The position numbers and the translations under genes were made by a program. DNA of 64,000 nt, taken from assembly GCF_000004195.4 (NCBI RefSeq), contig NC_030683.2, positions 89,367,410 through 89,431,409 of the forward strand. Direction: 5' to 3'. The notes beneath the pieces were generated by a model. It saw only the letters and a program-made list of their open reading frames with translations. It searched no databases and was not told where the DNA came from. This DNA is from Xenopus tropicalis (lineage: Eukaryota > Chordata > Amphibia > Anura > Pipidae). Shown in pieces: positions 25,797 to 41,805 of this stretch (its first letter is position 1; every line of letters begins with the position of its first letter).

Positions 25797-26106
25797 CTGA
25801 AGAAGTAGATTAAAATAAAGATATTTTTTAGGGAAAGATATGTTACAGAATAATGTCTGAAAAAAGTGTCAGTCTAGGTCCACAGGGGGTCACCACAGAA
25901 CCTGACATCATGGGCCCACGCTCACAAAAATTAGATGCAGACAGTTTAAAATATGATAGGTGTCATATGGCAGGAATAGAAAAGCTGTGGTGGGAATTTT
26001 CATTTACTGTGGCCCACCAGGAGATAATAAATACATTCACAGTTTCACACACCTACTTCAAAGCACCTTAGTAAATTACAGCGTTAACTTGGGGAGATTT
26101 CCTTAC

Positions 26107-26220
26107 TTGTGTTTTAGATTTCTTTGCACTGGCCCTGTCAGTCTCTTCAGCATCAGACACTGGCTTCTCTCTTGGACGTTTGGCACTCTTTAGTGGGGAT
26201 GAAGCCTCCTCTTTAATCTT
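26107..26220 (-). CDS. rere: rere exon: lysine-rich linker
   Basis: Encodes residues 461-498, [20 protein letters not shown] then [18 protein letters not shown]. It carries a putative bipartite nuclear localisation signal (KRPREK and KKSK) and an IKEE sumoylation-like motif. Both are inferred from sequence only. The acceptor is GATTTCAG and the donor CAA|GTAAGG; phase 0 at both ends. Confidence 0.95.
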
Positions 26221-26335
26221 CTGAAATCACACAACATTTATCATAACTCATAACTTGGGGGCAGCAATACATAAAAAAAAGAAAAGGCAAAGACATATCC
26301 TTTCATCCAACCCATTAAGAGCCTATAATACTTGC

Positions 26336-26497
26336 CTTAGAAGGTTTCTTCAAAGATTCTGCTTTGCTATCATTACTGGATGTACTGGCAGCACTTGGAG
26401 AATTTCTACCACTGGACCGTATATCTTCATTTATAGGTGATACTCTGCCATCTGGGCTGGTAGTTTGCTTCTTACGCCCACTACGTAGCGTTGACAT
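26336..26497 (-). CDS. rere: rere exon beginning with Met; ends at a GC donor
   Basis: Encodes residues 407-460, [20 protein letters not shown] through [14 protein letters not shown]. It starts with an ATG immediately after the AAATAG acceptor. The known shorter human RERE isoform starts at this same methionine (from memory), so the exon could also be an internal translation start. The donor is AAG|GCAAGT, a non-canonical GC site. The next exon starts AAGATTAAAGAG, giving KPSK-KIKEE, the expected sequence. The nearest downstream GT (at GCAA|GTATT) would introduce a stop, so the GC donor is required. Confidence 0.94.
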
Positions 26498-26918
26498 CTA
26501 TTTAGCAGAACAAGAGTGGATTAGATATAAAAGTAAAAATAAAAAGCAATATAAAAATCTGTAAAATACAGAACCCGCTATATTAGGAATATATTGCCAC
26601 TGCAAAGGAATACATTAATCAGACCACACAGAAATTACATGTTGTGCAATAGTAGTCTGCAATAAAGCTTTTTTACAGCAGTTAATCTTCCTACCAAGTG
26701 CTCTCCTCAATCCTAAAATTTATTTTGTACATCAGGATAGCAGGATTGTAGCACTCCTTTTCTTTACATACTTCAGGGCTGTGCACTAGAACTTTAATGT
26801 CAGGAGCACCCTAAATTAATGGTGGCTGGTCAGGTTACCAAGAAGAGACACTATTGAATAAAATAGAAGGATTAATTCTAGAGGACTAGGCAAATTATCT
26901 AGCACCCAGACAAAACTA

Positions 26919-27161
<243 letters not shown>

Positions 27162-27405
27162 TCAAAAAACACATCATTCACAATGTTCAATACAATTGCT
27201 TCTTTTAATTATGTTCTATTTATAGAAACCATAAGATGTCTTGAGTCATCTTTTATTTTACATATTTGGTTGCATATTCCCTTATTTAAACAAACCGAAT
27301 ACAACATATGCAAACTGTAAATGTAAAGAAATTCTCTCTTTTAGATATTACTGATCCTTTAATTTGAGGTTAGAAATGCAAGATATTATCCTAAGGCTTA
27401 CGTAC

Positions 27406-27498
27406 TGGTAGAGAAGCAATGTCGGCATGCATAGCCTTTTAGTTCCTGTTCACTGTCCTCGCTGTCAAAGTCATCCTCACTGGCAGAGCTCAGATCCA
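27406..27498 (-). CDS. rere: rere exon: first half of GATA-type zinc finger
   Basis: Encodes residues 309-340, an acidic serine-rich run [20 protein letters not shown] followed by [12 protein letters not shown]333 and C336 are the first Cys pair of the GATA-type zinc finger. The acceptor is GTTCCAG. Two overlapping GT dinucleotides are present at the donor (A|GTAC|GTAAG). Only the first keeps the frame and the expected TTSKDW sequence across the junction. Confidence 0.95.
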
Positions 27499-27529
27499 CT
27501 GGAACAGAGAAAAGAGAGACACACAGCTG

Positions 27530-28053
27530 TTAAAGCGGACCTGTCACCCTAAGAAATAAGTCCAAATTATTTTCTATATTGTTAGTTGAGCAAAATAAAC
27601 TTTACTTACTCTATATAAATAATATAAATCTTGTTTCCTTCCGTCTTGGAATTAATCAATCAAAGCAAGCAGGAAGGCACCATTTTGTGGACACTGTTAT
27701 TAAGGCAAGCTTTGTATCATGCCAAAATCTTGTTTATGTGATAGAATGGGGGACCTGATGCTCATGCCCATGCACTGGCTACACAGTTAGATAAGGAGGA
27801 GGGAGGGGAGAAGTGAGATGTGCAGTGACATCTAGGAAGTGCTGAATGGAAAGCTAAAGTTACTGTCTGCCCCGCCTCTATGCCTAAGGCATAGAGGCGG
27901 GGCAAGCAATATATGATTGACAGCTGTGATTTTTAAATGCCTTTATAATGGGTTTGGATGTGTTAATATAAAAATGAATTTGGGTTTCATGTTTAATTTG
28001 AACAGGACTTTTATTATACAGATTTTCATGTCTGGGTGACAGGTCCACTTTAA
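27530..28053. mobile_element. T2-type MITE in rere intron
   Basis: Ends TTAAAGCGGACCTGTCACCC and GGGTGACAGGTCCACTTTAA with TTAA 27530-27533 and 28050-28053. The interior has a near-perfect hairpin CCCCGCCTCTATGCC / GGCATAGAGGCGGGG. It sits 31 bases from the acceptor of the 27406-27498 exon. Confidence 0.85.
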
Positions 28054-28989
28054 GGCAACTAAGTAACTTTCAAATGGTTTTCACTTTGCAATCATCAGCC
28101 CTTCTATTCTCGGACTTTCTGCACCTGAAATACTACCTAATTGCCAGGTTGTCTGGCACATCTAAAATAAATAAAAATATAAAGATATACACTTAATGAA
28201 TATATTGGGGGCCCATATAGACAGGTTCTAGGGTAGGCTCCTTTCCAATATTGAAGGAGCTTCATTTCTCTACATATATGGAATAGTACATTTAAATGGA
28301 AGTTGTAATACTGCTTGCTCAACTTAAGCCATATTCCCTAGAGGGCATTTGACAAAATTTGCTGTGCCCTGACAGTCTGGCAGAAGTCTTCCTAAATCCA
28401 ATCTTTCAAAATATCTTGTTACAGGAAAAATGCATTTCCAAAATGATGTTACCTTCTCAAACAGTTAAATCCGCTAAAGTGCATAACCTCCAATTTTTGT
28501 TCAGCAATCTGCAGTAACTAAAGCTTTCTCAACATTCTGTATTACCATAATGTAATAATAATATTAAATAATTATGTAATATTAATATTGAATTATTTAA
28601 ATAAATAAGTGACTTTTTTTGGCTCAAGAACTTTACAGGACAAGTCATGCAGACAGTGGTCTGCTACTGACATTTACATTAGGGGACATGATTCCAGGTT
28701 TAATGCCATATGCAGAGGGTTAGGCCAAGAAAGAGAAATTCAGATTCAACATAAATACAGTGTTTAAAGGAAGATGTACAGTAAGGCGTGAAAGATATAG
28801 ACCCAGCTGTCTAAATTTATTATATTATTATTATTAACATTTTTAGATCACTATCATATCCCTGAGAGCTGTACAAATGGGTGTAAACATACAGCGAAGG
28901 CGAAAATATACAATAACTAAAAAATTACAAAAGTTCTACGCAGGCAACTCTCTGCCACCATGAATCAGGCTTATTAAGTACTTATATTA

Positions 28990-29166
<177 letters not shown>

Positions 29167-31429
29167 CTAGCAAGGGAGAGAGGCATGAAAATCCCAAAAC
29201 GGCAAAGCACCCAGTAAAAAGTAACAGTATTTTGAAAAGTGCAGAATTTTTCCTAAGAAACTGTGATAGCGGCTGGTTTTATGATTCCAATGTGCCACTT
29301 TGATAAGAAAGCACAGAGAATGTGTTGCCAGATATGCCCACCATGGTAATCTTAATTGCTTGCAATACAAGAGTGGCAGCTGCTTTACACTGAAAAAGGT
29401 GAGATGTAAACCCAAAAAATAAAAAGGTCTCTAATGAATAAAACTAATTAAAAACAATAAAGTTTACCTTTTAAGAAGGTAAAGAATAAGAATGTCTCAT
29501 AAAAGCAAAAGTAGTCCCTTAGAATTACTTTTTCTTTTGTTATATACCAATTGATATCTCCTTTAATGGCTATGTATGTAGAAAAAGAGAATCCAACTAC
29601 AAGAATACCCATGAATGCTGGGAGTTTAAGTTATAGGCTTGCTGGCTAGATTATGATACAGTTTCCATTCGGTTTGTATATTTTAACATATTCGTTTCTT
29701 CAACTTCAAACTACAAATTCCAGTTTCTTTGACCAGATTGTGTTAAACAATAAGAGGCCCGCCAATCTGGCAGCAATTTGCATTGTGGGAAGAGCTTTTT
29801 CTTTTAACATAAATAATTCAAGCTGCTTAATATTCCATATCTATCTGCAACATAGACCATGTCATGTCCCTTAAGAGAAAAGGGCTTTATAATGGCTCAC
29901 AAACAAAGAGGGGAGATTGTCATGGGGTATAATAGCACAATCCCAGCCACACAGGACTTGATTACTACAGTAAGTGCCAATCTGTAATAACACAGAATAA
30001 AGCAGACAATTACTGCTTTAAATATCCCTAACTGCTCAGCACACTAGGTTGTGTAAGCATGGAAAATATATAAGCAAGCTAAACAAAAGTTAATCTAATG
30101 AAACTGCAAGCTTCTCTGTCTGCCTGTATATCTGTTTCAGCTTACCTTCTAAATGAATATGGTAAAAAAAAAAAATATTAAAAATCCACACCTGACTGTT
30201 TTGAAGTAAAAAGCACGGCCCTTGGAACCAGGTACAGTATTTAGCTGCCAGGGACTGCCTTTTCCATGGGAATACTGCTGAGCTACCTTTCAGTAAAATG
30301 TATGTGGCAGATACACAGAGCTTTAAAGAGCTTATCATAATGTCACACCTACAGCAAAGAGCGGAGTGTGTGGTACCAGGCTGGACTTGTTGAAAGTAAA
30401 TAAAGAAATCTAGCCTTCCAGCTTCATGTTAAACACTTCTTACGCGAGAAAGAACGAAGAAATACACCCAGCTGTTTCCCAAAAAAACAGTGAGGCTAAT
30501 GACCCACGGAGAAGTCACCTGCAATAAGTCTCTGCTCCATACTGGACAGCCAGTCTGTTCCACCTATATAGTATATGTCCTATACACATCTTACCACATT
30601 CTTAGGCATTTCTGATGCCAGGGGCTTAGCAAGGATTAATAGATGACAGACACACACCAGTTAATATAAGCATGCATAACTCTGCACTCCTAGGATCATG
30701 TATCTAACCATTTCTGAAGGCATAGGCAATCTGGAGCAAACCAACTGTTGCAACTACAATTACAGCACAAAAACCCTTTTCTACCTCTCCAATAAATGGA
30801 ACAATGTGAATGATGGAGGGTCTTGATCCATAAGACCCTTACCCAGATCTCTGCCTCTGCATGTGATCATTACAATAAAAACAGGAGTATATACCATAAA
30901 GGTATTGTGTCTGTCTGGTAAACAAGTAGTCATACCACCCTCTGGCCAGAACTGAAAAGTGCCTCTGATACACCTTTACAGAAGTACTAATCATAGAAGT
31001 AATCAGGCACAAATATTAGATATTAATGGCAGAGTGCCCAGTGCCTTACTGGAACTGAACAGAACAAGGACGGCAACTAAGTTTAAAGCCAAGAGCAATT
31101 CCACATCTGAAGTTACTTTATGGGACTGACGTTCTGGCCAGCGCAGTTGGGCCCTTGGCTTAATACAATCCATTTTTTGCTGTTTTTGCATAATTGTTTC
31201 TGGACAAACTGACCTGGAACTGAATTATTACCACCATAACCCTCTTCTGGCAAATAAGTGGATGAGAGAGGTCACTGTTGTAGTCATGATCATTAAACTA
31301 TGAAAGGGACAGTATTATTATATAAACTTATTTAAAAAGAGCTAACATATTTGATAACCTACGGTTGGCATGCACACTGGCATGAGTTAAAACAATTCAC
31401 GCTTTCCTGCCCTATTTATAAAAATAGCT

Positions 31430-31930
31430 CAAGTCTGTTGTCAGTATAAACTCTAGTCCCAAATCCGTGCGCAGGATGATTTATTATTAATAAATATGCT
31501 GCCTTCCCTGGAGGACAAAGAACCAAAATAATCTTATGGAAATTACAGAGATGTGTTGCTGGCCGATATGATTATCCAGGAACACTTAGAAAAGATAGGA
31601 TGAAATGATTCCGGACTGGACGGCAGCATGTCTGTCATCCCAGGGCTCATGCTACTAAATCTTTTAAGTGCAGAATTGTATTGAGTTTCACAAAGCCAAG
31701 TAATAGGTGTACAAGCCTGCAGGGTTTACAAACATACGATCCTGATTTGCCCCCACTGTTCGCTCTTCTGATGAAATATTCATGTGGGTCCGTCACGCTC
31801 GCAATCCTTGAAGCAGCTCTGTTAATTAAGGACAAATCACCTCCTGGCACTGACAGAAACCTCAGCCCTTCAAGGCCCTTCTCATTGCTGCTTGCATCGC
31901 TTTTGCTGTGTGAAGCCAATTGTTTGCACA
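31430..31930. promoter_or_regulatory. candidate conserved noncoding element in rere intron
   Basis: About 500 bases of complex sequence free of repeats, with ATGATTTATTATTAATAAAT near 31478 (AT-rich homeobox/MEF2-like), TCTGTTAATTAAGGACAAAT near 31818, and GATGAAATATTCATG near 31769 (POU/octamer-like). No open frame with family similarity. Regulatory role inferred from texture and motif density only. Confidence 0.3.
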
Positions 31931-32293
31931 GTTCACTTTCCTTATGGGAAATGCCTAGATTTGCAGTTCAGTTACAATATGTCTGTTCTATGAGCTCTTC
32001 TATACAAGCTACCTTCTAAATACTATGATAAAAGTTGAATCAATGTAATAGGTGAAAATAATTTAGATTTACAGATTTAAACTTTGCTCATGGTACCTTA
32101 CTCTCCTGCTTTGATTTTTATTCCGAAGCCCAGTTAGATAAAAACAAAGACAGCACACCAAAACAATGAGAGCTTGCCCTGGTGTAGCTCTAAAATGACC
32201 AGTCACCCCAGTTATACTAAATAACTAACCCAGCAGTCTCTGATGAATGGATAAAGTGTATTAGATAAATGGACTGGGGCAAACTTGCCCATG

Positions 32294-32696
32294 TTAAAGT
32301 AACAGGAACACCCAAAATGAAATTAATTAAAATATAATGTTGTTGCCCTGTACTGGTAAAACTAGTGTGATTGCTACAGAAACGCTAATATAGTTTATAT
32401 AAATAAGCTGCTGTGTAGCCATGGAGGCAGTCATTCAGGCTGTAAAAAAGGCACAGGTTACATAGCAGATAAGCTCTGCAGAATATAAAGGGGTTTTATA
32501 TGTTATTTGCTAAGCAACCTGTGCCTTTTCTATTACTTGGCTGCCCCCATGACTACACAGCAGCTTTGCTTATATAAACTAGTATAAAATAGTCTTTTAG
32601 AGGCAAACACAAGCATTGAACCAGTGCAGGGCAACAGTACATTACATTGTAATTACCTTTTTACACTTTCATTTTTTGGTATTACTGTGCCTTTAA
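32294..32696. mobile_element. T2-type MITE, palindromic interior
   Basis: TTAA at 32294-32297 and 32693-32696. Left TTAAAGTAACAGGAACACC; right GGTATTACTGTGCCTTTAA. Inner arms TATATAAATAAGCTGCTGTG and CACAGCAGCTTTGCTTATAT are inverted, as are GGCACAGGTTACATAGCA and TTGCTAAGCAACCTGTGCC. Confidence 0.75.
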
Positions 32697-33332
32697 AAAC
32701 CTATTGTTATGCACTGCAACCTGTGTATGAAGTTCTCCATGGACTATAATTGGAGGGGGATGCAATCTCTTCTCCCTGACAAGGGCTGTCCAGCTGAAGG
32801 CCAATCGGAAAGATGGAGCTCTCAGCTTGCCTACGGGCTTCATTGATACCATCCTGATCAAGCTGAGCAATTCTGCCCTACAGACACAACTGCAGTCAAC
32901 TGATAAACAATTGTCCACCTTTAGATGTCAAACCAAGTTCTTTAGTCCACAGGCTCCCCTTGATTGATGAAAACACTTAATTTTTTAAAAAGCAAAGTAA
33001 TTGGCGGCACTGTATAAATGGTAATGTTAATGGTGCCCTTGTTTTCAGCCTTCCATGCCAATATTGGCTTCTCCCAATTTTTAATTTTGGCAGTATTACA
33101 GAACTAGCCCTCAAACCAGCTCTCTCCCTATCTGTTACAATATAACCCCGGTAGCAAAGATTTTTGGGATTGCCATGTCCAACATTTTTATCCATTATGT
33201 TATGTTAACAGTTAATTTATTTACACATTCCTACTTAGGTGGAAGCCTCTGCTTCCATTACACTCTGTCTCTGAAATTTGCACTCATATTATTTTAACAG
33301 TTCAAATAAGCCTCCCTGTACCATCAGCAGCT

Positions 33333-33580
33333 TTAAGATGGCCATACATGTTAAGATCCACTTGTTTGGCAATGTCGCCAAACAAGGTGGGCACTATCGG
33401 GGTAATTTAATAAACTGGCCCCAGGGCCAAATGATGGAATTACAATGGTGGGTGTACGGGACCACTTCAGTGAGCCAATGTGGTTCTCGATCAGATGGGA
33501 AGATCAAACCTGCCAGATGGATACCTGGTCTAAAGGACTCAAAATGGAAGCTTAAATCTGCCCATGTATGGCCACCTTTA
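33333..33580. mobile_element. diverged palindromic MITE (GGCCATACATG family)
   Basis: Ends TAAGATGGCCATACATG and CATGTATGGCCACCTTTA are inverted. The interior keeps hairpins TTGTTTGGCAATGTCGCCAA and a GGCCCCAGGGCC block that match the better-preserved element at 43549-43877. It is an older relative. Confidence 0.8.
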
Positions 33581-33660
33581 GGGTAATGTCCCACGGGGAG
33601 ATTAGTTGCCCGCGATCTCTGCTACCGTGGATGACTAATCTCCCCGAAAAGCCTTTCCAT
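33579..33660. mobile_element. partial GGGGAGATTAGTCGC-family MITE abutting the previous one
   Basis: Starts TTAGGGTAATGTCCCACGGG then GAGATTAGTTGCCCGCGATC and GACTAATCTCCCCG. This is a hairpin of the family seen complete at 53202-53394 and 55557-55800. Only one end is present. It begins where the 33333-33580 element stops. Confidence 0.65.
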
Positions 33661-33829
33661 CGGCAATAAATGCTTCCTGAACAACCTATTCTGTAGGATA
33701 CACATTGCTTAACTAATTATATACTTTACAAAGTGTATTTTTGATAAAATACAAAATCCACTAAAACAAACATCTGCCAGGGAAAATATACTAGGTAGAT
33801 CTCTCCTTAGTAGCCATAAAGATGAGCTT

Positions 33830-34430
33830 GCTATAATTTTTCTGGCTATAAATAGAAGAGCCCAGGCAATGCTTCAGATAGCAGAGCCACGGAGCTGGTT
33901 AGAGATGACTGGGAGGGAGCAGTGAATAATGTGCGACATTTCTAACAGCAGCACCAGGGCACAACATCTGCTACAAGGTTGTGTGGAAAACATTCCTATC
34001 AGCTCAGCCGTCATGTCTGGTAAATAACAAAGCCTGAAGGGATGATTGCTATTAAAGTTCCAGCCAGCCGTGGATGATCCAGGAGGAGGCTAGGCTGCTG
34101 CCTGCACACAACAGCACGGCCGCCTTGTTACTGGGTTTTACAGCACACGGCCTTTGCTTTAGCATTCTCCTTGTGATTCTATTTATAAAAGCAGGCACTG
34201 TAGGAATGATATGCACACAGGAGGGAAACTGTTGGCACATGCTGCATCCATCTCCGGCTCCCCTCTGTCCCAGAAAACTGCCTGTGACAAAAAATCTGCA
34301 GGAGGAGGTAGAATGGCTCCAAAGCAATAAATGAGCCAGAGAAAAAGTTGCTCTCCAGGGGCTCGAAACAGCCAAGGTTTTATTTTCCATATACGTCGTC
34401 TTCGATGACTAGAGGCTGTGCAATTCATAG
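33830..34430. promoter_or_regulatory. candidate conserved noncoding element in rere intron
   Basis: Repeat-free, moderately GC-rich stretch inside an AT-rich intron, with GGCTATAAATAGAAGAGCCC near 33844 (TATA/MEF2-like), ATTTATAAAAGCAGG near 34181 and a CACGGCCGCCTTGTTACTGG segment. No coding signal. Function inferred only. Confidence 0.25.
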
Positions 34431-37400
34431 CTCTGAAAGACCCTATGACGCCAATCCTGCCTAAAATTGCTCCACAGGCGCAGCAGCTGTACATAGCAGT
34501 GTAATACTAACACTGCACAAAGGGTTACAGACTCAAATTAACCATAATTTAAATAAATCTAAGCAACATTACAGGTATTTATTAATAACAAATTTGTTAA
34601 GATATTTATTAGGGATGCAACAAATACACTATTTGGGGATTTTGCTGAACCCATTTGTGAAAGATTTGGTCAAATACCAAACTGAATCCTAATTTGCATA
34701 CGCAAATTAGGCCACAGAGGGGTCAAAAAGAACAGCATGCTTAGCACGCAGTGGAAAATTTTTACTGTCTGTGTTTATGTGAAAGCAAGTAATGTTATTT
34801 ACGGATTAGGATTGGCCAAGAATGTTGATTCAGCTAGATTCGAATCCTACTGAAAAAGGCAAAATCTTTGCTGAACCCTGAACTGAATCCTTTACATGTG
34901 TATTTGTCTGATCCTTTCTATTCTCTGTACTGCTGGTCCTACCTACACTGGAATAATGCAGAAGCTGCCAGCTCTCCTCCAGTAAAGACTCCGTTTCCCA
35001 CAGTGCCTTGCACATTCTCATGCTTTCCCTTTTCAAGTCACAGAACATGCAAGATCTTATCATAACTGAAAATACATTAGCTAACATAACAGACACTTGT
35101 CTGATATATCTCCTAACTTTAGGAGGTGCAAAGAGGGTAAAGGAAAATCTCCTATTGTTAGCTATGTGCCGTTGTATTGGCTGAGCAGGCAGTAACAAGC
35201 AGCAAGCCAAGGAATCACACATTTTTTCAATAATGAAAAACATTTTTTCTTGTGATATATTTGGCTTTAAAAAGGTGGTTAAAAGCAAAGAAGTTAAAGT
35301 TGCAAGTCAGAAATGTACAAATCGCTTGTACTTTGAGACTAAGCATTTGGGGGTCAAAAGTTACACAAGCCAGTAAAAAGGAGGATCAGTCAGGCATAAA
35401 TACACAGTGCAAAGTGGCACCACTACTGAATAAGCTGCTTCTTATTGTTACTGCATGCAGTCTTATTTGCGTGACAACCAACTTTGGAACAATAAACATG
35501 ACATGTATGCTAGGAAGTCACTTGATACCAGTAACACACTACTCTTCAGCTTGAGGTTGTTAAGGGGTGCAGGGGGTTTAACAACATGCCTTCTCTTAGG
35601 GCTGGCAGCCACATGTACAGCGCACATGCAATTGCTCGATTGCATCTACGCTTTTACCTGGTGCACTCTAATGAACAATTCAGGTAGAATTCCTTACCAA
35701 TTTTTCCCTTTTAAAATGTGAGGTATGCCATGGGATATATGCTTCCTGACATACAGCATGCCTCTCTCCATGTTGTTTTTATATTTAAAACAGTAAAAGT
35801 GGTGGATGTTGCTGCAGGGCTGCTGAGTAAATAAATGAAGCACCTGTTCCATATAACTTTGCTGTGCAGAAAACAGCAATTTAAATGTGCCCAGGTACCA
35901 GCAATTTCCTCTCAGAGGCATCTGCTCTCAGTTTCCCCAGATGCTGTTTACCCATCATATTTAGAAATACTATATTTCAGATGTTCTCTTTGGTGCTCCT
36001 TTGTGCTCCAAGAACAAATGCAATCTCCAGATAAGCAGCACTCTATGTTGCTCTCTATCTAACATAAGTTCTCATTTGCTGCCCTGATTAAGAGAAGAAT
36101 TCAGACCATTAATCAGGGTGTATAAATAGCAAAACGGCTGTCAAACTTTTGCTGCAGAAACACTATACCTGGAGGGAGCCAGAAGCCTTAAGGAATCAAA
36201 TGCCTAAAAGATGCTGCTGTATAAAGAAGTCTGAGAAGAAAAGAACTTGAAACAAATAGCTTTGCATGTGCTCTTTTTCAGCAGGGGAACGTGATTTGAG
36301 CAGAGTACCCTGCAATCTGGTGTAAAGAAGGCACACAGTCAAACTTGATATGAATTAATGGCCAAGATTAACATGCCAGTGTGCCACTGCCCCCTTAAGC
36401 AACATTTGTTTTTTACTGTAATACAGATAAACATTAGTATGTTCATGAGGACATGCCCTATTTCGTGAACTACAAGGTAACCATTACATTCTGATTTACA
36501 TTTAAACTGAACCTCTTCAGATTTGGGAACAGTTTGATTTCAGCAAAGACATGCATGTATAACTTTCTGGAAGACAATGCAGTAAAAGCCTAAAAATCTG
36601 CAGTTTTTGGATTATGTTTTTTTTAATAATCAGGAAATGAAACTGGTGAGGTTTCCACTACTTATTTTGATATACTGACCTGTCCCTGCATTACAACAGC
36701 TTTTGCTTTTAGATAGTAAAAAAACAAATTTTTAAATTTTAAAGAAACACACACAAAAGAAAATTACATTCTACTCTATAGTACTTATCTCAAATTCTAA
36801 TTATATTAGTTTTACAATGCCACTGCCAGGGTCTTAAGTGTGCTGCCCTGACTTCCACACCATTCACTACCTCTTCTGCTCAGACTTCTACCTTTCATTT
36901 ATCCCAGAAGTGCATATTCACTGTGTGTGTGGTAAAACCCTTCTACTGGTGGGAAACTCTACTTAGGGGAAGCAAGAAATACCTTATAGCGGAACTAAAG
37001 GTGTGTATGTACTCTCTCTCATAGAATAATATTCCACAGACCCCAGCACTGAATAAACAGCTAAGAATGGCACTAGGTACATGCTGTTATCCTGCCAGTA
37101 CAGATCTTTTTAGTGCATACTGAGGCATGAAGAGACTGCTTTAAGACTACAGGTCTGGTCACTGCTTTAGCAGTACCTTTTTTGTACAAAGCCAGAAAAT
37201 TGATTGAAACCGAAATATCTATACTCCTGGACACAACAACCACCATTAAGGAAGCCATCCATCCACTGTAATGTTAAATAACCTGTGATAAAAGTCTTAA
37301 AGGTAAAATAAAATGCATACCTTTTACAGGAGGGGGCAGCAGAGTAGCCTTTACAATGTAAGCGGGCAATTATTATACTTCAGCAATATATTCATCAGCA

Positions 37401-37777
37401 ACAGACCTTACCCATTAGATTAGAACATTACTAGTAGCAGTTTTCTTTACCAGCAAATGCCTAAAATTGCCAGTGCTGCCTACCACTGACCTGCCCAGCA
37501 ACAACATGCTAACACTTGTACTGGATGTACACACAGAACGAACAATTATGGCATCACAAGTAAAGTTGGCCTCGTAGTTAATTTACGAAAACAAGGATTC
37601 AAGGCAGTTTTCATGGAAGTTTTGGAGAAATTCCAGTTTCCATTTAATGGGGTTTTTTTTCTGGAATGTTATTACATAATAGAAAAAGAAGGAAATAAGG
37701 ACTTATTTGTTAACCACTAAAAAACTCTCTTGCCAGAAGAGAAAGAAATGAATACAAAATTAATAACAAACACATCA

Positions 37778-37945
<168 letters not shown>

Positions 37946-38788
37946 TTACATGAACCCCGCAAATGACATTACTATGAGATGTATAAACCTAGTTACTCAT
38001 AATTACAGCCGCATAAATAATGTGCCTGAGTCTGGCACATCTTACCAACATGCAACCCAACTCTGCTCCTTGCAGTCATCTAGTGCAGCACTCTGCACAC
38101 AATACCTAAGTTAGATTAAAAGCTTTGTACCATGTGTTCCCTCACATTTAACAGTCTAGGCCTAAATAACAAGCAGGAAAGTATTAGCCTAAATATTTAC
38201 AAACATTGCCTGCAACACAAAGGGTAAGTAGGGCATGTTGTACCCCTCTCTGGTAGGCAGAGGTAGAACTTTCTTACTGTGTCTATATACAGTCAGTCCC
38301 CTATCAATAACAAATTCATAAAGGACCATATAGTGAGGGTGGGCATCAGGAATATATTATAACAAAATACAGCAATGGACAGTAAGTAGTTTTATGGACT
38401 GACAATATAATAGTCATTGTGTAGTTACTACTCTGTGGCTTTGTTTTACTGTCAGTGCCGAGCAAAATTTATCTCACAATCATCATGTTAGGGACCAAAG
38501 CTTCCATCCCCTCAGTTTTGCCCCAGATATTAAAGAACTATTCAGTATGGACACATGGCTGTCATGTCAGCCTTCATTTTAAGACAAGATCAGACTATGT
38601 TCTGCTGTGAAAACTGAGCAGTGATGGATGCAGACAGGTTTGCATAAACATCTCTATAAACAGGAAGCAGCTGCTACCAAACATTCCTCTTAAAAGATCA
38701 AATGTGAGAAGAGGCACTTGATGGGCACAGTTCTGCACGCAACCCGCTTACAGAGGGCAGGGGAGAGAAAGCACAAACAGAAAGCCTA

Positions 38789-40819
<2,031 letters not shown>

Positions 40820-41598
40820 CTAGTACGCCAATGCAACCTTAGCTATTAGCTTGTACTTTCTTTGCTTATGCACTCCACAGTAAAGTATGGTTTCTAGCCT
40901 ACTACAAGTAGGCTACTACAGAACCTGTGGTTTAAGAAACATTTACTAATGGCACATATATCTTTATTCAGATAAGAGGTTAAGTGAACATAAGCACATG
41001 ACACCAAATATAACATTTTATTCATTAGCTTTTCCTTGCAGGGCCATTTGACTAAAATAGGATTCGGTTTCTGGTAGCACTTTGTGAACGTTATGGCTAG
41101 GCGGCAATTTATTTCTGCATCTATCAGAAAGGAAGCACAGTCTGTTCTCAGGCTATTTTTGGGATAACAGTAAAAAGTACAAATGCTCTTAAGACTGTAC
41201 TAGAATCAAAACGGTTTGCCTCAAGGTTATTAATGAGAAATGGATAATACTGGCCTAGCAATTTCACATTGCTTTGAGCATAACAACACTGCCCATAATA
41301 GGGACATTGCTCATGTTCCCTTCTGCTAAGATTTACCTTTAAACTACAGCCTAGAGTGTCCCATTTAAAGTACTCCCTTTGATAATTCCAACAAGAGCTA
41401 ATCTGTGGCTCTGAAAATGCAGGCATTTAACGACAGGGTCAAATCTACCTCTTACTAGGTTAGTTATAAGCTGCCTACATTAACTGCACCTTTTACAGAA
41501 TCATGTGCATGGAAAATGATACACGGATATAAAAGTGTCTGAGAAAAGCTCCTGCCAAATGTGGCAGATTCTCAGCAGGCGGATAAACCTACCATTAC

Positions 41599-41758
41599 GC
41601 TCCAAAAAGCTTACTGATGTTGCCTGCACCCAGAGTCACTGTGTTGGACCGGGTGCAGGCACACTGAGCAGATTTTGGCACGGGACTGCATTCTCAAGCC
41701 TGCACCAAGGTTGGCGCAATGGGTCTGTGTGCAGGCACATCAATAAGCCTTTTGGAGC
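41599..41758. repeat. foldback element
   Basis: GCTCCAAAAAGCTTACTGAT and TTGCCTGCACC at the left are matched by the inverted GTGCAGGCACATCAATAAGC and CTTTTGGAGC at the right. About 35-base arms, 160 bases overall. It lies in the rere intron just before a second palindromic MITE. Confidence 0.75.
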
Positions 41759-41805
41759 AAAGGGGCAGATTCTTGGCCTGCTTTTAACTGCAGGTTGAGA
41801 ATCCC

